Assembly: GCA_946540735.1 (NCBI GenBank)
Contig: CAMNIN010000035.1
Span: 1 to 39,612, forward strand
Direction of reading: 5' to 3'
DNA length: 39,612 nt
DNA from: an uncultured Prevotellaceae bacterium
GTDB lineage: Bacteria; Bacteroidota; Bacteroidia; Bacteroidales; Bacteroidaceae
Under the pieces are notes generated by a model, which saw nothing but the letters and a program-made list of their open reading frames with translations, was not told where the DNA came from and ran no database searches. This document shows positions 15,737-24,600 of the stretch, piece after piece; the stretch's first letter is position 1, and each line of letters starts with the position of its first letter. The translations under genes were made by a program, and so were the position numbers.

Positions 15737-16750
15737 TTATCTTCTGCCACCGAAGCTGCCGCCACCTGAGCGTCCGCCACCGCCGCCGCTGAAGCTGCCG
15801 CCCGAACGGCTGCCGCCACCACCGAAGCTGCCGCCGGAAGAACTTCCGCTGTAGCTCGATGAGGACGAGTAGGACACACTGCTGGAGTTGTTGTAGGCCG
15901 AGCTTGGAGCGGAGTAAGTGCGCCCTGAGTCATAAGTGGTCGAAGTGCGGTTGCCGCCAAACGTCCTTCTACCGGAAATGACCGACCTGTTAGACGACGA
16001 GTTCACCCTTGAGGCCGTGGATGCAGAAGACATGGATCGTCCTCCTCCGAAAGAACCAGAAGACACCCTTCTGCCACCAAAAGTGCCATTGGATGCCGTA
16101 GCGTAGCCATGACCGCGAGAGCCTCTGGAGACAGCGCTCGGCGATACCGTATAGTTATGATGGGAGTTGCGGGCGAAGTATCCGCCACCATACCCATATC
16201 CTCTGTAATACCAAGGATCATACCAGCCGTAATACCAAGGATCATACCAGCCGTAATAGGTGTAGTAGCCATACATCCAGGGGTCATAGAGGCCATAGGC
16301 CCATGGGCTATACCAATATGGATAAAATGAGTAATAGTATCCAGGATAGTAGTGCCCCCAATAGAGTCCTCTATAGCCGTAGAACCATGGGTCGTACCAG
16401 CCATAGAAGCCATCAAACATGCCCATCCGCGCACTGTAATAGTAGTCGCGGTCGTCTCTGTCCTTGTAGATGTAGACCGTATCCTTGGGATAGGTGCCAT
16501 CGCCTGCGGCGAAGTCGATGACATCGTTGCCCAGCGAATCGATAGGAACATACGAACTGCCGAGATAGCGTTTGTTGTACTCATCCACCGACATGTCGAG
16601 CGGGCGGACAGGTTTCAATGCTTTTGCGACAGCGTCAGCACTCTGCGCAGGTTTTTCCGATTTCTTTGGTACGAAATACATGTCATCCTGTGCCATGAGC
16701 GAAAGCGGCAGGAAAGCCACAACCAGTGAAAGGAATAGATACTTTTTCAT
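15737..16750 (-). CDS. Exported low-complexity Tyr/Trp/Gly-rich protein
   Basis: The ATG at 16750 gives 337 residues and a good signal peptide (MKKYLFLSLVVAFLPLSLMAQ). An extension to 16786 is rejected because it has no support and overlaps a possible -7 box (TATTTTTG, 16784-16791). After a soluble segment containing MSVDEYNKRYLGS, residues about 105-190 are dominated by Tyr, Trp, Asp, Pro and Gly in repeats such as WYDPWYYG. The C-terminal third is rich in Ser and Gly (for example SGGSFGGGGSRSGG). Comparable proteins are common in Bacteroidales and usually uncharacterised; a cell-envelope location is likely. It precedes the OmpP1/FadL-type gene on the same strand. Confidence 0.85.
   Translation of the reverse strand: MKKYLFLSLVVAFLPLSLMAQDDMYFVPKKSEKPAQSADAVAKALKPVRPLDMSVDEYNKRYLGSSYVPIDSLGNDVIDFAAGDGTYPKDTVYIYKDRDDRDYYYSARMGMFDGFYGWYDPWFYGYRGLYWGHYYPGYYYSFYPYWYSPWAYGLYDPWMYGYYTYYGWYDPWYYGWYDPWYYRGYGYGGGYFARNSHHNYTVSPSAVSRGSRGHGYATASNGTFGGRRVSSGSFGGGRSMSSASTASRVNSSSNRSVISGRRTFGGNRTSTTYDSGRTYSAPSSAYNNSSSVSYSSSSSYSGSSSGGSFGGGGSRSGGSFSGGGGGRSGGGSFGGRR
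16206..16253. repeat. 24-bp tandem direct repeat inside the Tyr/Trp-rich gene
   Basis: Two identical 24-base units (16206-16229 and 16230-16253) encode the repeated WYDPWYYG-type octapeptide. A partial third unit follows. It is a likely slippage site for octapeptide copy-number change without a frameshift. Confidence 0.85.
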
Positions 16751-16815
16751 ATTTCGTGATATTGATTCTATATTCTTACGATGCAAAAATACTTCAAGAT
16801 TTCATGCAAAATTAA

Positions 16816-16846
16816 GGAAAAACCCTAAACGAGGGTAGGTTTTTCC
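16816..16846. repeat. Nested inverted repeat between divergent promoters
   Basis: GGAAAAACC (16816-16824) and GGTTTTTCC (16838-16846) form a perfect 9-bp inverted repeat. A second, inner pair, ACCCT (16822-16826) and AGGGT (16832-16836), overlaps it. It lies between prmA and the divergent Tyr/Trp-rich gene, over the expected -33 area of prmA. It may be an operator or a hairpin. Confidence 0.5.
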
Positions 16847-16856
16847 CTATTTTTTA

Positions 16857-16864
16857 TAATTTTG
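16857..16864 (+). promoter_or_regulatory. Bacteroidota -7 box of prmA
   Basis: TAATTTTG fits TAnnTTTG and ends 20 bases before the prmA ATG at 16885. The -33 region falls inside the inverted repeat at 16816-16846 and has no clear TTTG. Confidence 0.55.
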
Positions 16865-16884
16865 CACCCTAAATTAACAAAAAA

Positions 16885-17748
16885 ATGAAATATTTCGCAG
16901 CAAGATTTCACTTGGACGGCGAGTCGCTGTCGGCCGAGACCCGTCAAATGGGTCACGACCTGATCGCTGCCCTGGCAGCTGAGGCCGGATTTGAGAGTTT
17001 CGAGGAAGAAGCAGAGCAGCTGGTCGGCTATGCCAGGACCGATCTTTTCGACGAGGCCATTCTCGCCTCCATTTTAGGCGATTTTCCCCTTCCCGGTGTC
17101 AAGGTAAGCTATGAAATCGCGGAGGCCGAGGACAAGGACTGGAATGCGAAATGGGAAGAAGCCGGTTTCGAGCCGATCATGATCGGCGACCGGTGTGTGA
17201 TTCACGACACCAAGCACGAAGTGGAGACAATGGGAAAGACCGATATCCTGATAGATGCGAGAATGGCTTTCGGCACTGGTACACATGAGACCACGCGCCT
17301 CATGGTCGGCGAGTTGCTGGATGCCAACCTGACGGGTAAGCGGGTTCTCGATTGCGGTTGCGGTACCGGTATACTCTCCATCGCAGCAGCGAAATGCGGA
17401 GCCGCAAGCGTGGTGGCATACGACATCGATGAATGGAGCGTAGAGAACACGCGCCACAATGCCCGCCTCAACCATGTCGACCAAATTGAGGTCAAACTGG
17501 GCAACGTGCGGGTCCTGAAAGAGATGAAAGGGGATTTTGACTTCATTTTGGCCAACATCAACCGCAACATCCTATTATCGGACATGGCGTCGATGTGCGC
17601 TGTGCTTGCACCTGGCGGACATCTTATCATCAGCGGCTTCTATGAAGACGACGTGGCAGTGCTTAGAAAGCGAGCAGAGGAGTTAGGGTTGCGCTTTCAT
17701 AAAGGATCCTCGTCGGGTGCTTGGAACATGCTGTCATTCTGTTCGTAG
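16885..17748 (+). CDS. prmA: Ribosomal protein L11 methyltransferase
   Basis: The 287-residue product shows the PrmA pattern. There is an N-terminal substrate-recognition domain, then AFGTGTHETTRLM from about residue 128. Next comes the SAM-binding motif VLDCGCGTGILSIAAAKCGA (from about 154) with the following acidic VVAYDIDEWSVENTRHN, and LANINRNILL in place of the usual catalytic-region motif. PrmA trimethylates L11 at several lysines and the N-terminus in the cytoplasm. Its last 52 bases overlap, tail to tail, the end of the opposite-strand lysozyme-like gene. Confidence 0.95.
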   Translation: MKYFAARFHLDGESLSAETRQMGHDLIAALAAEAGFESFEEEAEQLVGYARTDLFDEAILASILGDFPLPGVKVSYEIAEAEDKDWNAKWEEAGFEPIMIGDRCVIHDTKHEVETMGKTDILIDARMAFGTGTHETTRLMVGELLDANLTGKRVLDCGCGTGILSIAAAKCGAASVVAYDIDEWSVENTRHNARLNHVDQIEVKLGNVRVLKEMKGDFDFILANINRNILLSDMASMCAVLAPGGHLIISGFYEDDVAVLRKRAEELGLRFHKGSSSGAWNMLSFCS

Positions 17749-18641
17749 ACAGCCGTGCTGTCGATCTCGGGAATCACGGTCTCTTCCAGGTTCTCCTCCT
17801 TGATGGTCAGCATCTCCAGGTCATAGTAACTGCCGTTGTAGATATCCAAGTCGACATAGCCCCGGATGCCCGGCAGCCTGCCCACGTCGGTATGCTGCCA
17901 GAATTTCCATTTGCCCTTGTACTGCACCTCGCTGACATAATAATGTGCGATCCAATAAGGATAGTCGTCGAAACGGGTGTCGCCGAGGTACGTCTCCTTG
18001 AATTTATAATAGGTATAGATAATGGGCTTGACGTGGTAGCGGTCCTCAACGATATGCAGCCAAGCGAGGATTTCCATCTGGAACTCCTCCACCGACATGT
18101 TGGAAGGGATGTTTTCCACATCCAGCACAGGTGGCAAGTCTCCAGGTTCGAGTTTCACTTTGTCGAGGAAGAAATAAGCCTGTTCGCGGGCGGTCGACAA
18201 GTTGCTCCAGAAATGGTAAGCCCCACGGATGATGCCGATCTCCTTGACCATCTCGAAATTCTCGTCGAAATTCTCGTCGATATAGTCAGAGCCTTCTGTG
18301 GCTTTCACCATGATGAATTTGAGGGTGGTGCGGTTGATCATGGCATTGCGCAATTTCGTCCACTCGATTTTACCCTGGTGATGGCTGATATCGATACCAT
18401 GTATGCCATATCCTTCCGGATAATTCGGGTCGCCATACAATGCCCTCCACCTGAAGCCGAAAGGCTCCACCAAATTGGAGTAAACCACCCAGGCATAAGT
18501 GACGGCAACGACGATGCCCAGGCACCACCACAATTTTGCGGGCAGATGCGAGAACCAGGATTTCATTCTTATCCACCATCCGGCAGAATGATTCCGTCGC
18601 CCATGGGTGTGCCTCTTCTTTTTCCCTTTTTTATTCGGCAT
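17697..18641 (-). CDS. Glycoside hydrolase family 25 lysozyme-like protein, membrane-anchored
   Basis: The 314-residue product has a very basic N-terminus (MPNKKGKKKRHTHGRR) and one transmembrane segment (about 37-56), so the catalytic domain should face the periplasm. The GH25 signatures are GIDISHHQG with Asp84, FIMVKATEGSDY, RGAYHFW, and LPPVLDVE with Asp174 and Glu176, the expected catalytic acids. PIIYTYYKF and WKFWQHTDVG complete the barrel. GH25 enzymes cut the beta-1,4 bond of peptidoglycan between MurNAc and GlcNAc. A short acidic tail follows the domain. It lies 76 bases downstream of pfp on the same strand, behind a strong hairpin, and its end overlaps prmA by 52 bases. Confidence 0.92.
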   Translation of the reverse strand: MPNKKGKKKRHTHGRRNHSAGWWIRMKSWFSHLPAKLWWCLGIVVAVTYAWVVYSNLVEPFGFRWRALYGDPNYPEGYGIHGIDISHHQGKIEWTKLRNAMINRTTLKFIMVKATEGSDYIDENFDENFEMVKEIGIIRGAYHFWSNLSTAREQAYFFLDKVKLEPGDLPPVLDVENIPSNMSVEEFQMEILAWLHIVEDRYHVKPIIYTYYKFKETYLGDTRFDDYPYWIAHYYVSEVQYKGKWKFWQHTDVGRLPGIRGYVDLDIYNGSYYDLEMLTIKEENLEETVIPEIDSTAVYEQNDSMFQAPDEDPL

Positions 18642-18661
18642 CGTCGGAAAGATATTATTAA

Positions 18662-18697
18662 GGTTCCGTCGGATCAGGAATGGAATCCGACGGAACC
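18662..18697 (-). terminator. Perfect hairpin after pfp
   Basis: GGTTCCGTCGGAT (18662-18674) and ATCCGACGGAACC (18685-18697) form a 13-bp perfect stem. On the minus strand it lies 20 bases past the pfp stop and is followed by TTAATAATAT, an imperfect T-rich tail. It probably ends or reduces transcription before the lysozyme-like gene. Confidence 0.75.
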
Positions 18698-18717
18698 AGA
18701 AACAAAAGTAGTCAGGA

Positions 18718-20361
18718 TTACTTCACGTGCTCAAGAGCGAGTGTGGCTGTCGTCTTGTCGCAGACCTCACTCGGTCCCCAATACTGGATAGGACCGGGAT
18801 AGACGTAGCAAGTCTCCAGAGCCCACTTGTCTCTCATCGAGGCGAATGTTTTGAAGGGGTTGCCATCGAGTTCCACCAGAGCCTTGCGGATCACGGGTTT
18901 CATCTCACCATTGCGGCGCTCCATGTTCATCATCATGGTGATAGGCACGCCACCGGCTTTCCATTCATCGTTGGGAGCGGTGGTATTCTTCACGATAGCC
19001 ATGTAGCCGGTCTTTCCGTTGGCTATCAGCTGGGCAGCACTTGTGCCGAGCGCATAGCAGTAGTCGGCATCGAAGTTGGATGGAGCAGCGCAGCGACCCT
19101 CGTAGCCGAAGAAGTGGTGCAGCGTAGCGAACTTGCCCTTATATTTGCCTTCCTTAGCCCATGCTGCGAGTTTGGCCTCGCACATATCAGAGAGCAGACG
19201 CTCGGTCTCGATGAGCGACACCTGAACGTTTCCGTGCGGGTCACGCTCCAGAGAGAGCTGATGAGCCACGTTCTCAGGCAGTGTCTCGAAAGTCTTGGCA
19301 TTCTCCTTGGTCAGGTGTGCCAGGATATACTCACGCTGAGCCTCGGGCTCCAGGTCTTTATAGTCATTGCCATGCTCAGCAAGCAGGTCGTTGAGCTCGT
19401 CGATCAGTCGGCCGATGGCGGGGATGAACTCGATCAGACCCTCCGGCACGAGCACGACACCATAGTTGTCGCCCTTCTCGGCACGTGCAGCCACAGCGCA
19501 GCAGATCTGCTCGACGATATCGTTGAGTGTCTGGTCCTTGGCCTCCACCTCTTCGGAGATGATACAGATATTGGGCTGGCACTGCAGGGCGCACTCCAGA
19601 GCGATATGGCTTGCCGAGCGGCCCATGAGTTTAATGAAATGCCAGTATTTACGAGCGGAGTTGCAGTCGCGCTCGATATTACCGATCAGTTCGGCATAAG
19701 TCTTGGTAGCGGTATCGAAGCCGAAGCTGGTCTCGATCTGCTCATTCTTGAGGTCGCCGTCGATGGTCTTCGGGCATCCGATGACCTGCACGCCATAGTT
19801 CTTGGCAGCATAGTACTCAGCCAGCACACAAGCGTTGGTGTTGGAGTCGTCGCCACCGATGATGACGATAGCCTTGATATTGAGCTCGCGGATAATCTCG
19901 TAGCCCTTCTCAAACTGATCGACCTTCTCCAGTTTGGTACGGCCGCTACCGATCATATCGAATCCACCCGTATTGCGGTAATCATCGATAAAGTCGGCAG
20001 TGATTTCCATATACTGATGGTCTACCAAGCCACCAGGCCCCAGGATGAAGCCATAGAGACGGTTCTCGGGGTTGAGTTTCTTGATGGCATCGAAGATACC
20101 GCAGATCACGTTATGTCCTCCAGGAGCCTGTCCTCCACTGAGGATCACGCCCACATTCATCGATTTGCTCAGGTTCTCCTCACCGGGCACGAACTCCACC
20201 AATGGCATACCATAGGTGTTGGGAAACAATTTCTTGATTTCCTCCTGATTGTCTACACTCTGAGTAGGATCACCTTCTTTCACCTTAACTGCACCCTGAA
20301 GAGCTTTTGGCAGCTTCGGCTGATACGAAGCTCTTGCCTGCTGCAATGCACTTTTTTCCAT
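18718..20361 (-). CDS. pfp: Diphosphate--fructose-6-phosphate 1-phosphotransferase
   Basis: Starting at the ATG at 20361 the product is 547 residues, the usual size of the long PPi-dependent class. An in-frame extension to 20457 is ruled out because that codon lies in the promoter -7 box. Diagnostic motifs are [11 protein letters not shown] (phosphate binding), [10 protein letters not shown] with the Asp that favours PPi over [12 protein letters not shown] with the catalytic Asp pair, and [14 protein letters not shown]. The C-terminal part has [15 protein letters not shown]. The enzyme reversibly phosphorylates fructose 6-phosphate with pyrophosphate in cytoplasmic glycolysis and gluconeogenesis, as is usual in Bacteroidales. 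A hairpin follows the gene. Confidence 0.95.
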   Translation of the reverse strand: MEKSALQQARASYQPKLPKALQGAVKVKEGDPTQSVDNQEEIKKLFPNTYGMPLVEFVPGEENLSKSMNVGVILSGGQAPGGHNVICGIFDAIKKLNPENRLYGFILGPGGLVDHQYMEITADFIDDYRNTGGFDMIGSGRTKLEKVDQFEKGYEIIRELNIKAIVIIGGDDSNTNACVLAEYYAAKNYGVQVIGCPKTIDGDLKNEQIETSFGFDTATKTYAELIGNIERDCNSARKYWHFIKLMGRSASHIALECALQCQPNICIISEEVEAKDQTLNDIVEQICCAVAARAEKGDNYGVVLVPEGLIEFIPAIGRLIDELNDLLAEHGNDYKDLEPEAQREYILAHLTKENAKTFETLPENVAHQLSLERDPHGNVQVSLIETERLLSDMCEAKLAAWAKEGKYKGKFATLHHFFGYEGRCAAPSNFDADYCYALGTSAAQLIANGKTGYMAIVKNTTAPNDEWKAGGVPITMMMNMERRNGEMKPVIRKALVELDGNPFKTFASMRDKWALETCYVYPGPIQYWGPSEVCDKTTATLALEHVK

Positions 20362-20732
20362 AATAACTAATAATGTGTATATAAAAATAAAAATAAAAAA
20401 GCGGTTTGGGATGAGGAAGAGAACGAAGCCGCACCCTACCCTCCATTTGGAGTGCAAAGTTACTAAATTATTCCCGATGAAAAGTTTGCTGCGACGGGGT
20501 TAAAGGTTAAAAATCATTAAAGTAGCAGGATATTCACTTCCTGCATTTGGGCAGGATCACAAAACTGACGAATGCGAGCGCGAAGGCTGCGTTTTTTCAC
20601 AATCAAACTTATTCTCTGAAAGTTTTCCATTAATTTAACACTGCATCTCGTTTTTTTTTCTTATCTTTGCCCTATGTGGCGAAGCTACTCTCCCTCGGGA
20701 TAAAAATCAAACCATAAACAAAGACATTCAAC
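20362..20732. other. Divergent intergenic region: pfp promoter and leader, alternative hairpins, promoter of the 91-aa gene
   Basis: There is no gene here. On the minus strand TAACTTTG (20455-20462) is the pfp -7 box, giving a leader of about 90 bases with an AT-rich run before the ATG. On the plus strand TATCTTTG (20662-20669) is the -7 box for the gene at 20733, with a leader of about 60 bases. Between them GCAGGA (20525-20530), TCCTGC (20539-20544) and GCAGGA (20551-20556) allow two mutually exclusive short hairpins. Confidence 0.6.
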
Positions 20733-21008
20733 ATGCCAAACAGAAAAGACTTAAAGCACACGATCAACACCATTTGCAGCGATGTCTTCGCTGAGTGTGT
20801 GGCCATTTCCCTTTATCATGGCAAGACCAATGAAGACAATGTGGAAGCCCTGCTCAAGAGCATCATCTCGACACGTGAAGATTTCATCAGCCGCATCTCC
20901 CACCCCGAGCCCGGTATGAGCAAGAAAGTGTATTTCGACAAACTTGCCAACGACTTCACCGAGCACATCTCTGAAATCATCGACCAGATAGCCAACCTGA
21001 GCGAATAA
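20733..21008 (+). CDS. Unrecognised small helical protein (91 aa)
   Basis: The 91-residue product begins MPNRKDLKHTINTICSDVF and looks all-helical and soluble, with VEALLKSIISTREDFISRI and FTEHISEIIDQIANL as amphipathic helices. I do not recognise the family. It has its own -7 box and is followed after 10 bases by the acyltransferase gene, so the two are probably cotranscribed. The frame is intact, and the downstream spacing supports it as real. Confidence 0.75.
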   Translation: MPNRKDLKHTINTICSDVFAECVAISLYHGKTNEDNVEALLKSIISTREDFISRISHPEPGMSKKVYFDKLANDFTEHISEIIDQIANLSE

Positions 21009-21018
21009 CCCTATCGGC

Positions 21019-21567
21019 ATGATGTGGCAAAAATTCTGCAAGTGGCTCTTGTATAAAAAGATGGGATGGACGAAGAACGTCACAGTAGTCCATCCCGACA
21101 AATACATTATCTGCCTCGCTCCCCATACCAGCAACTGGGATTTCATCTTGGGGCAGCTCTACTCTGGTGCAGAAGGCTGGAGAATCAATTTCCTGATGAA
21201 GAAGGAATGGTTTTTCTGGCCTATGGGCATTTTGTTCCGCCGTCTTGGCGGCATCCCCGTTTTCCGCACCAAGCATACCAGCATGACCGACAACCTGGCT
21301 GAGGAAGCCAAGCGCTCGGAGTCGTTCAGGCTTTGCATCACACCTGAAGGCACCCGTTCGGCCAACCCTGATTGGAAACGCGGGTTCCTCGTTATTGCCC
21401 AGAAAGCAGGGCTTCCCATTCTGCTCTACGGGCTGGACTATGAGCGCAAATACATCGAATGTATCCATGCCTTTATCCCCACAGGCGACGTGGAAGGCGA
21501 CATGGATCGTATCAAGGCTTACTTCAAGCCTTTCAAGGGCAAGCATCCCGAGAAATTCTCGCTGTAG
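21019..21567 (+). CDS. PlsC-like 1-acylglycerol-3-phosphate acyltransferase family protein
   Basis: The 182-residue product has the acyltransferase block I motif H-x4-D as HTSNWD (residues 36-41), within CLAPHTSNWDFILG. Block III is PEGTR (109-113), within ITPEGTRSANPDWKRGFLVIA. GGIPVFR is the intermediate block. Members transfer acyl chains to lysophosphatidate or related lipids at the inner-membrane face. This compact Bacteroidota subgroup lacks a long N-terminal membrane helix, and the acceptor could be another lipid. It follows the 91-aa gene by 10 bases, and the next gene starts 88 bases on. Confidence 0.88.
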   Translation: MMWQKFCKWLLYKKMGWTKNVTVVHPDKYIICLAPHTSNWDFILGQLYSGAEGWRINFLMKKEWFFWPMGILFRRLGGIPVFRTKHTSMTDNLAEEAKRSESFRLCITPEGTRSANPDWKRGFLVIAQKAGLPILLYGLDYERKYIECIHAFIPTGDVEGDMDRIKAYFKPFKGKHPEKFSL

Positions 21568-21655
21568 CCGCCAAGTGCTTTTCATGCGACCCCTATGAGG
21601 GTGCAGGACAAATACAAGATTGGAAATGTTTAATACATATTGGAAAAGAAAAAGA

Positions 21656-24553
21656 ATGAGACCCTATCGTATCATATATGCCTTAGGGCTGTTTTGCTGT
21701 TTGGTGACCGGAGCACGCGCGCAGAGTGCCTCCGACCGCAGTGCGATGGAGCAATCGCTGAAGCGCTACTTCGAGAACTACGGCAATGGCCTGTCTGGTT
21801 TTCCTGTCACCGCCTCGCTGAGCAGTGTCAATGTGGACACCTCGGAGCGCATCCTCACCATCACCGCCACTGAGCGCTTCGGAGAGCAGGAATTCACGCC
21901 GGAAGTCGTGAAAAGGATCTACGACAACGTCGGTAATATCCTGCCCCGTGCCTACCGCGATTACGACCTGAGGATCATCACTCACGGCCGCCGAATCGAA
22001 CAGCTCATCCCCAACCGTCTGAGCAATCATCCCGACCGCACCCGTCAATGGGGCGACATCGACTACAAAGGCAAGCCATGGGTGACCAATGTGTCTCGCC
22101 CCAATTCCATCACCCGGGGGCTGGAAGGAAGGCACCTCACCATCGCCGCCAGTCACGGTAAGTACTATGACCAGAAAGTAGGCCGATGGAAATGGCAGCG
22201 CCCCAACCTCTTCTGCACCACCGAGGACCTTTTCACCCAGACCATCGTCATCCCCTACCTGATGCCTATGCTCGAACATGCCGGTGCCATTGTGTGGTCT
22301 CCCCGTGAGCGCGACTGGCAGAAAAATGAGGTGATAGTAGACAATGATGAAGGCAGACAGAACTACCAGGAGCTCAACGGTACCCACCCCTGGACAACCA
22401 CCACTCAAACCGGGTTTGCACGACATGGTGGCACCTACTCACAGGGAGAGAATCCCTTCAAAGCAGGCACGGCACGCATGGCCGAGTCGACCAACGGCAA
22501 CCGCATCAGCAGGATCAACTACATCCCCCGCATCCCCGAAGCCGGCCGCTATGCCGTCTACGTGAGTTACCAGACGCTGCCAAATTCCGTCGACGACGCC
22601 CAATACACCGTGTGGCACAAAGGCCGCAGCACCACCTTCAAGGTCAACCAGCGCATGGGAGGCAGCACCTGGGTCTACCTCGGAACGTTTGAGTTTGACC
22701 AAGGCACCAGCGCCACCAACATGGTGGTGCTGAGCAATGCCAGCAAGAGCAAGGGAGTGGTGACCGCCGATGCCGTGCGGTTTGGTGGCGGCATGGGCAA
22801 CATCCAGCGCGGAGGCAGCACCAGCGGCGTGCCTCGTTGTCTGGAAGGCACCCGCTATTTCGCCCAGTGGGCAGGTGCGCCCGATTCCGTATACAGTAAA
22901 TTCAACGCCACCCACGACTACAACGAGGATCTGAACGCCCGCAGCCGGTTCAGCAACTGGTTGTCGGGAGGATCCGTATTCGTGCCCAACAGCCGTGGGC
23001 AGAAAGTGCCCATCGAACTCATGCTGTCGGTGCACAGCGACGCTGGATATGACAAAGCAGGCGGCAACGATCTCGTGGGCACTCTGTCGATCTGCACCAC
23101 CGATTTCTATGAAGGCAAACTGAATGCCGGCATCTCACGCATGGCCTCCTTCGACCTGGCCGATGCCCTGCTCCGCAACGTCGGGACCGACATCAGTGCA
23201 AAATTCGGCACATGGCGCCGTCGTGTGCTCTACGACCGCAACTACAATGAGACCCGTGAGCCAGCCGTGCCATCCGCCATTCTCGAGGTGATGTCACATC
23301 AGAATTTCGGCGACATGCGCTATGGCCTCGACCCCAATTTCCGCTTCACCCTGGCCCGTTCGATCTACAAGACCCTCCTGCGCTATGTCAACGAGATGCA
23401 TGGCACGAAATATGTCGTGCAACCGCTCACGCCCCGCAATTTCCGCATGGAGATGTCGTCGAAGGGCAAGCTCAAGTTGCACTGGAATCCAGTGAAAGAC
23501 CCGCAGGAATCCAGTGCCTCCCCCTCGGAGTATATCGTCTACACCGCCATCGGCGACCTTGATTTCGACAATGGCACCGTGGTGAAAGGCACCTCATGCA
23601 GCATCGCCATCCAGCCCAATACCCTCTACCACTTCAAGGTGACCGCTGCCAACGCCGGAGGCGAGAGTTTCCCCACGGAAGTGCTCTCTGCTGAATATGT
23701 GCCTACGGCCAAGAAGACCGTGATGATCGTCAACGGTTTCCACCGTCTGTCCTCCCCTCACGTGATTGACACTGGTTCACAGAAAGGATTTGACATCGAC
23801 ACCGACCCCGGGGTCACCTTCGGCCGGATGGCCGGATGGAGCGGCCGGCAGACCATCTTCGACAACAGCCGGCGCGGCCGTGAGGGAGAAGGAGCACTGG
23901 GCTATTGCGGCGATGAACTCGTGGGACAATTCATAGCAGGCAACGACTTCAACGATGTGCGCCTGCATGCCGATGCCATCCACAGCGCCCACAAATACAA
24001 CATCGTGAGTTGTTCGAGCGAGTCGTTTGAGTCGGGTAAGGTCAAGACCAGCGACATCGACTGCATCGACCTGCTACTCGGACTGGAGAAAGACGACGGC
24101 CACTCATTGCTGCTGTATAAGTCGTTCTCCGCCGACATGCGGCACCGGCTCACCACCTTCACCCGAAATCATGGATGCCTGCTTGTGAGCGGTTCGTATG
24201 TGGGCAGTGACATGCAGCAACCCACGGAAAAGCAATTCCTGGCTGAGGTGCTCAAACTGCGCCATGAAGGCAGCGACCGCGGCAGTGACGGCAAAGTGCA
24301 GGGCCTTGGCATGATGTTCGACACCTACCGGACACTCAATGAGACCCACTATGCCGCCACCTCGCCCGATGTGCTCCGTCCGCTCTCCACATCCTACTGC
24401 GTGATGCGCTATGCCGACGGACGGGATGCCGCCGTGGCCTATAGCGGACGCGACTACCGCTGTCTGACGATGGGATTCCCTCTCGAGTGCATCAAGGACA
24501 CCCGCACACGCCAATCCATCATGAAAGGCATACTGAACTATCTGCTTCAATAA
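21656..24553 (+). CDS. Secreted Amidase_3-like protein with inserted golvesin-type domain, FN3 domain and C-terminal alpha/beta domain
   Basis: The ATG at 21656 gives 965 residues and a good signal peptide (RIIYALGLFCCLVTGARAQ). An upstream start at 21620 would spoil it. Residues about 95-215 and 450-580 together look like one zinc amidase (N-acetylmuramoyl-L-alanine amidase) fold. His168 is in AASHGKYYD, Glu191 in TTEDLF, His460 in SVHSDAG, and catalytic-type Glu545 in AILEVMSH. Between the halves, about 255-380, is a golvesin C-terminal-like domain (YAVYVSYQT, GGSTWVYLGTFEF, DAVRFGGG). An FN3 domain follows (about 590-690), then an alpha/beta domain with VMIVNGFHRL and DELVGQF. Relatives are often labelled xanthan lyase, but the motifs point to peptidoglycan amidase chemistry. 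Confidence 0.82.
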   Translation: MRPYRIIYALGLFCCLVTGARAQSASDRSAMEQSLKRYFENYGNGLSGFPVTASLSSVNVDTSERILTITATERFGEQEFTPEVVKRIYDNVGNILPRAYRDYDLRIITHGRRIEQLIPNRLSNHPDRTRQWGDIDYKGKPWVTNVSRPNSITRGLEGRHLTIAASHGKYYDQKVGRWKWQRPNLFCTTEDLFTQTIVIPYLMPMLEHAGAIVWSPRERDWQKNEVIVDNDEGRQNYQELNGTHPWTTTTQTGFARHGGTYSQGENPFKAGTARMAESTNGNRISRINYIPRIPEAGRYAVYVSYQTLPNSVDDAQYTVWHKGRSTTFKVNQRMGGSTWVYLGTFEFDQGTSATNMVVLSNASKSKGVVTADAVRFGGGMGNIQRGGSTSGVPRCLEGTRYFAQWAGAPDSVYSKFNATHDYNEDLNARSRFSNWLSGGSVFVPNSRGQKVPIELMLSVHSDAGYDKAGGNDLVGTLSICTTDFYEGKLNAGISRMASFDLADALLRNVGTDISAKFGTWRRRVLYDRNYNETREPAVPSAILEVMSHQNFGDMRYGLDPNFRFTLARSIYKTLLRYVNEMHGTKYVVQPLTPRNFRMEMSSKGKLKLHWNPVKDPQESSASPSEYIVYTAIGDLDFDNGTVVKGTSCSIAIQPNTLYHFKVTAANAGGESFPTEVLSAEYVPTAKKTVMIVNGFHRLSSPHVIDTGSQKGFDIDTDPGVTFGRMAGWSGRQTIFDNSRRGREGEGALGYCGDELVGQFIAGNDFNDVRLHADAIHSAHKYNIVSCSSESFESGKVKTSDIDCIDLLLGLEKDDGHSLLLYKSFSADMRHRLTTFTRNHGCLLVSGSYVGSDMQQPTEKQFLAEVLKLRHEGSDRGSDGKVQGLGMMFDTYRTLNETHYAATSPDVLRPLSTSYCVMRYADGRDAAVAYSGRDYRCLTMGFPLECIKDTRTRQSIMKGILNYLLQ

Positions 24554-24600
24554 GCCCATCCTACGAGAATCAATTCACAACAACCCAAACACCTACGATT

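Noticed and set aside
16206..16253. Possible CRISPR-like repeats
   Set aside because: The 24-base units are directly adjacent without spacers and encode an in-frame octapeptide, so they are a coding tandem repeat.
17721..20370. Very long plus-strand reading frames opposite the GH25 and pfp genes
   Set aside because: They are antisense shadows of well-supported minus-strand genes and show no recognisable domains.
20362..20457. N-terminal hydrophobic extension of pfp
   Set aside because: The extension begins inside the -7 box of the promoter, and its residues (many Phe and Ile from an AT-rich leader) do not belong to the enzyme family.
21656..24553. Xanthan lyase as product name
   Set aside because: No polysaccharide-lyase domain is visible; the ordered His/Glu/His/Glu motifs fit a zinc amidase better.
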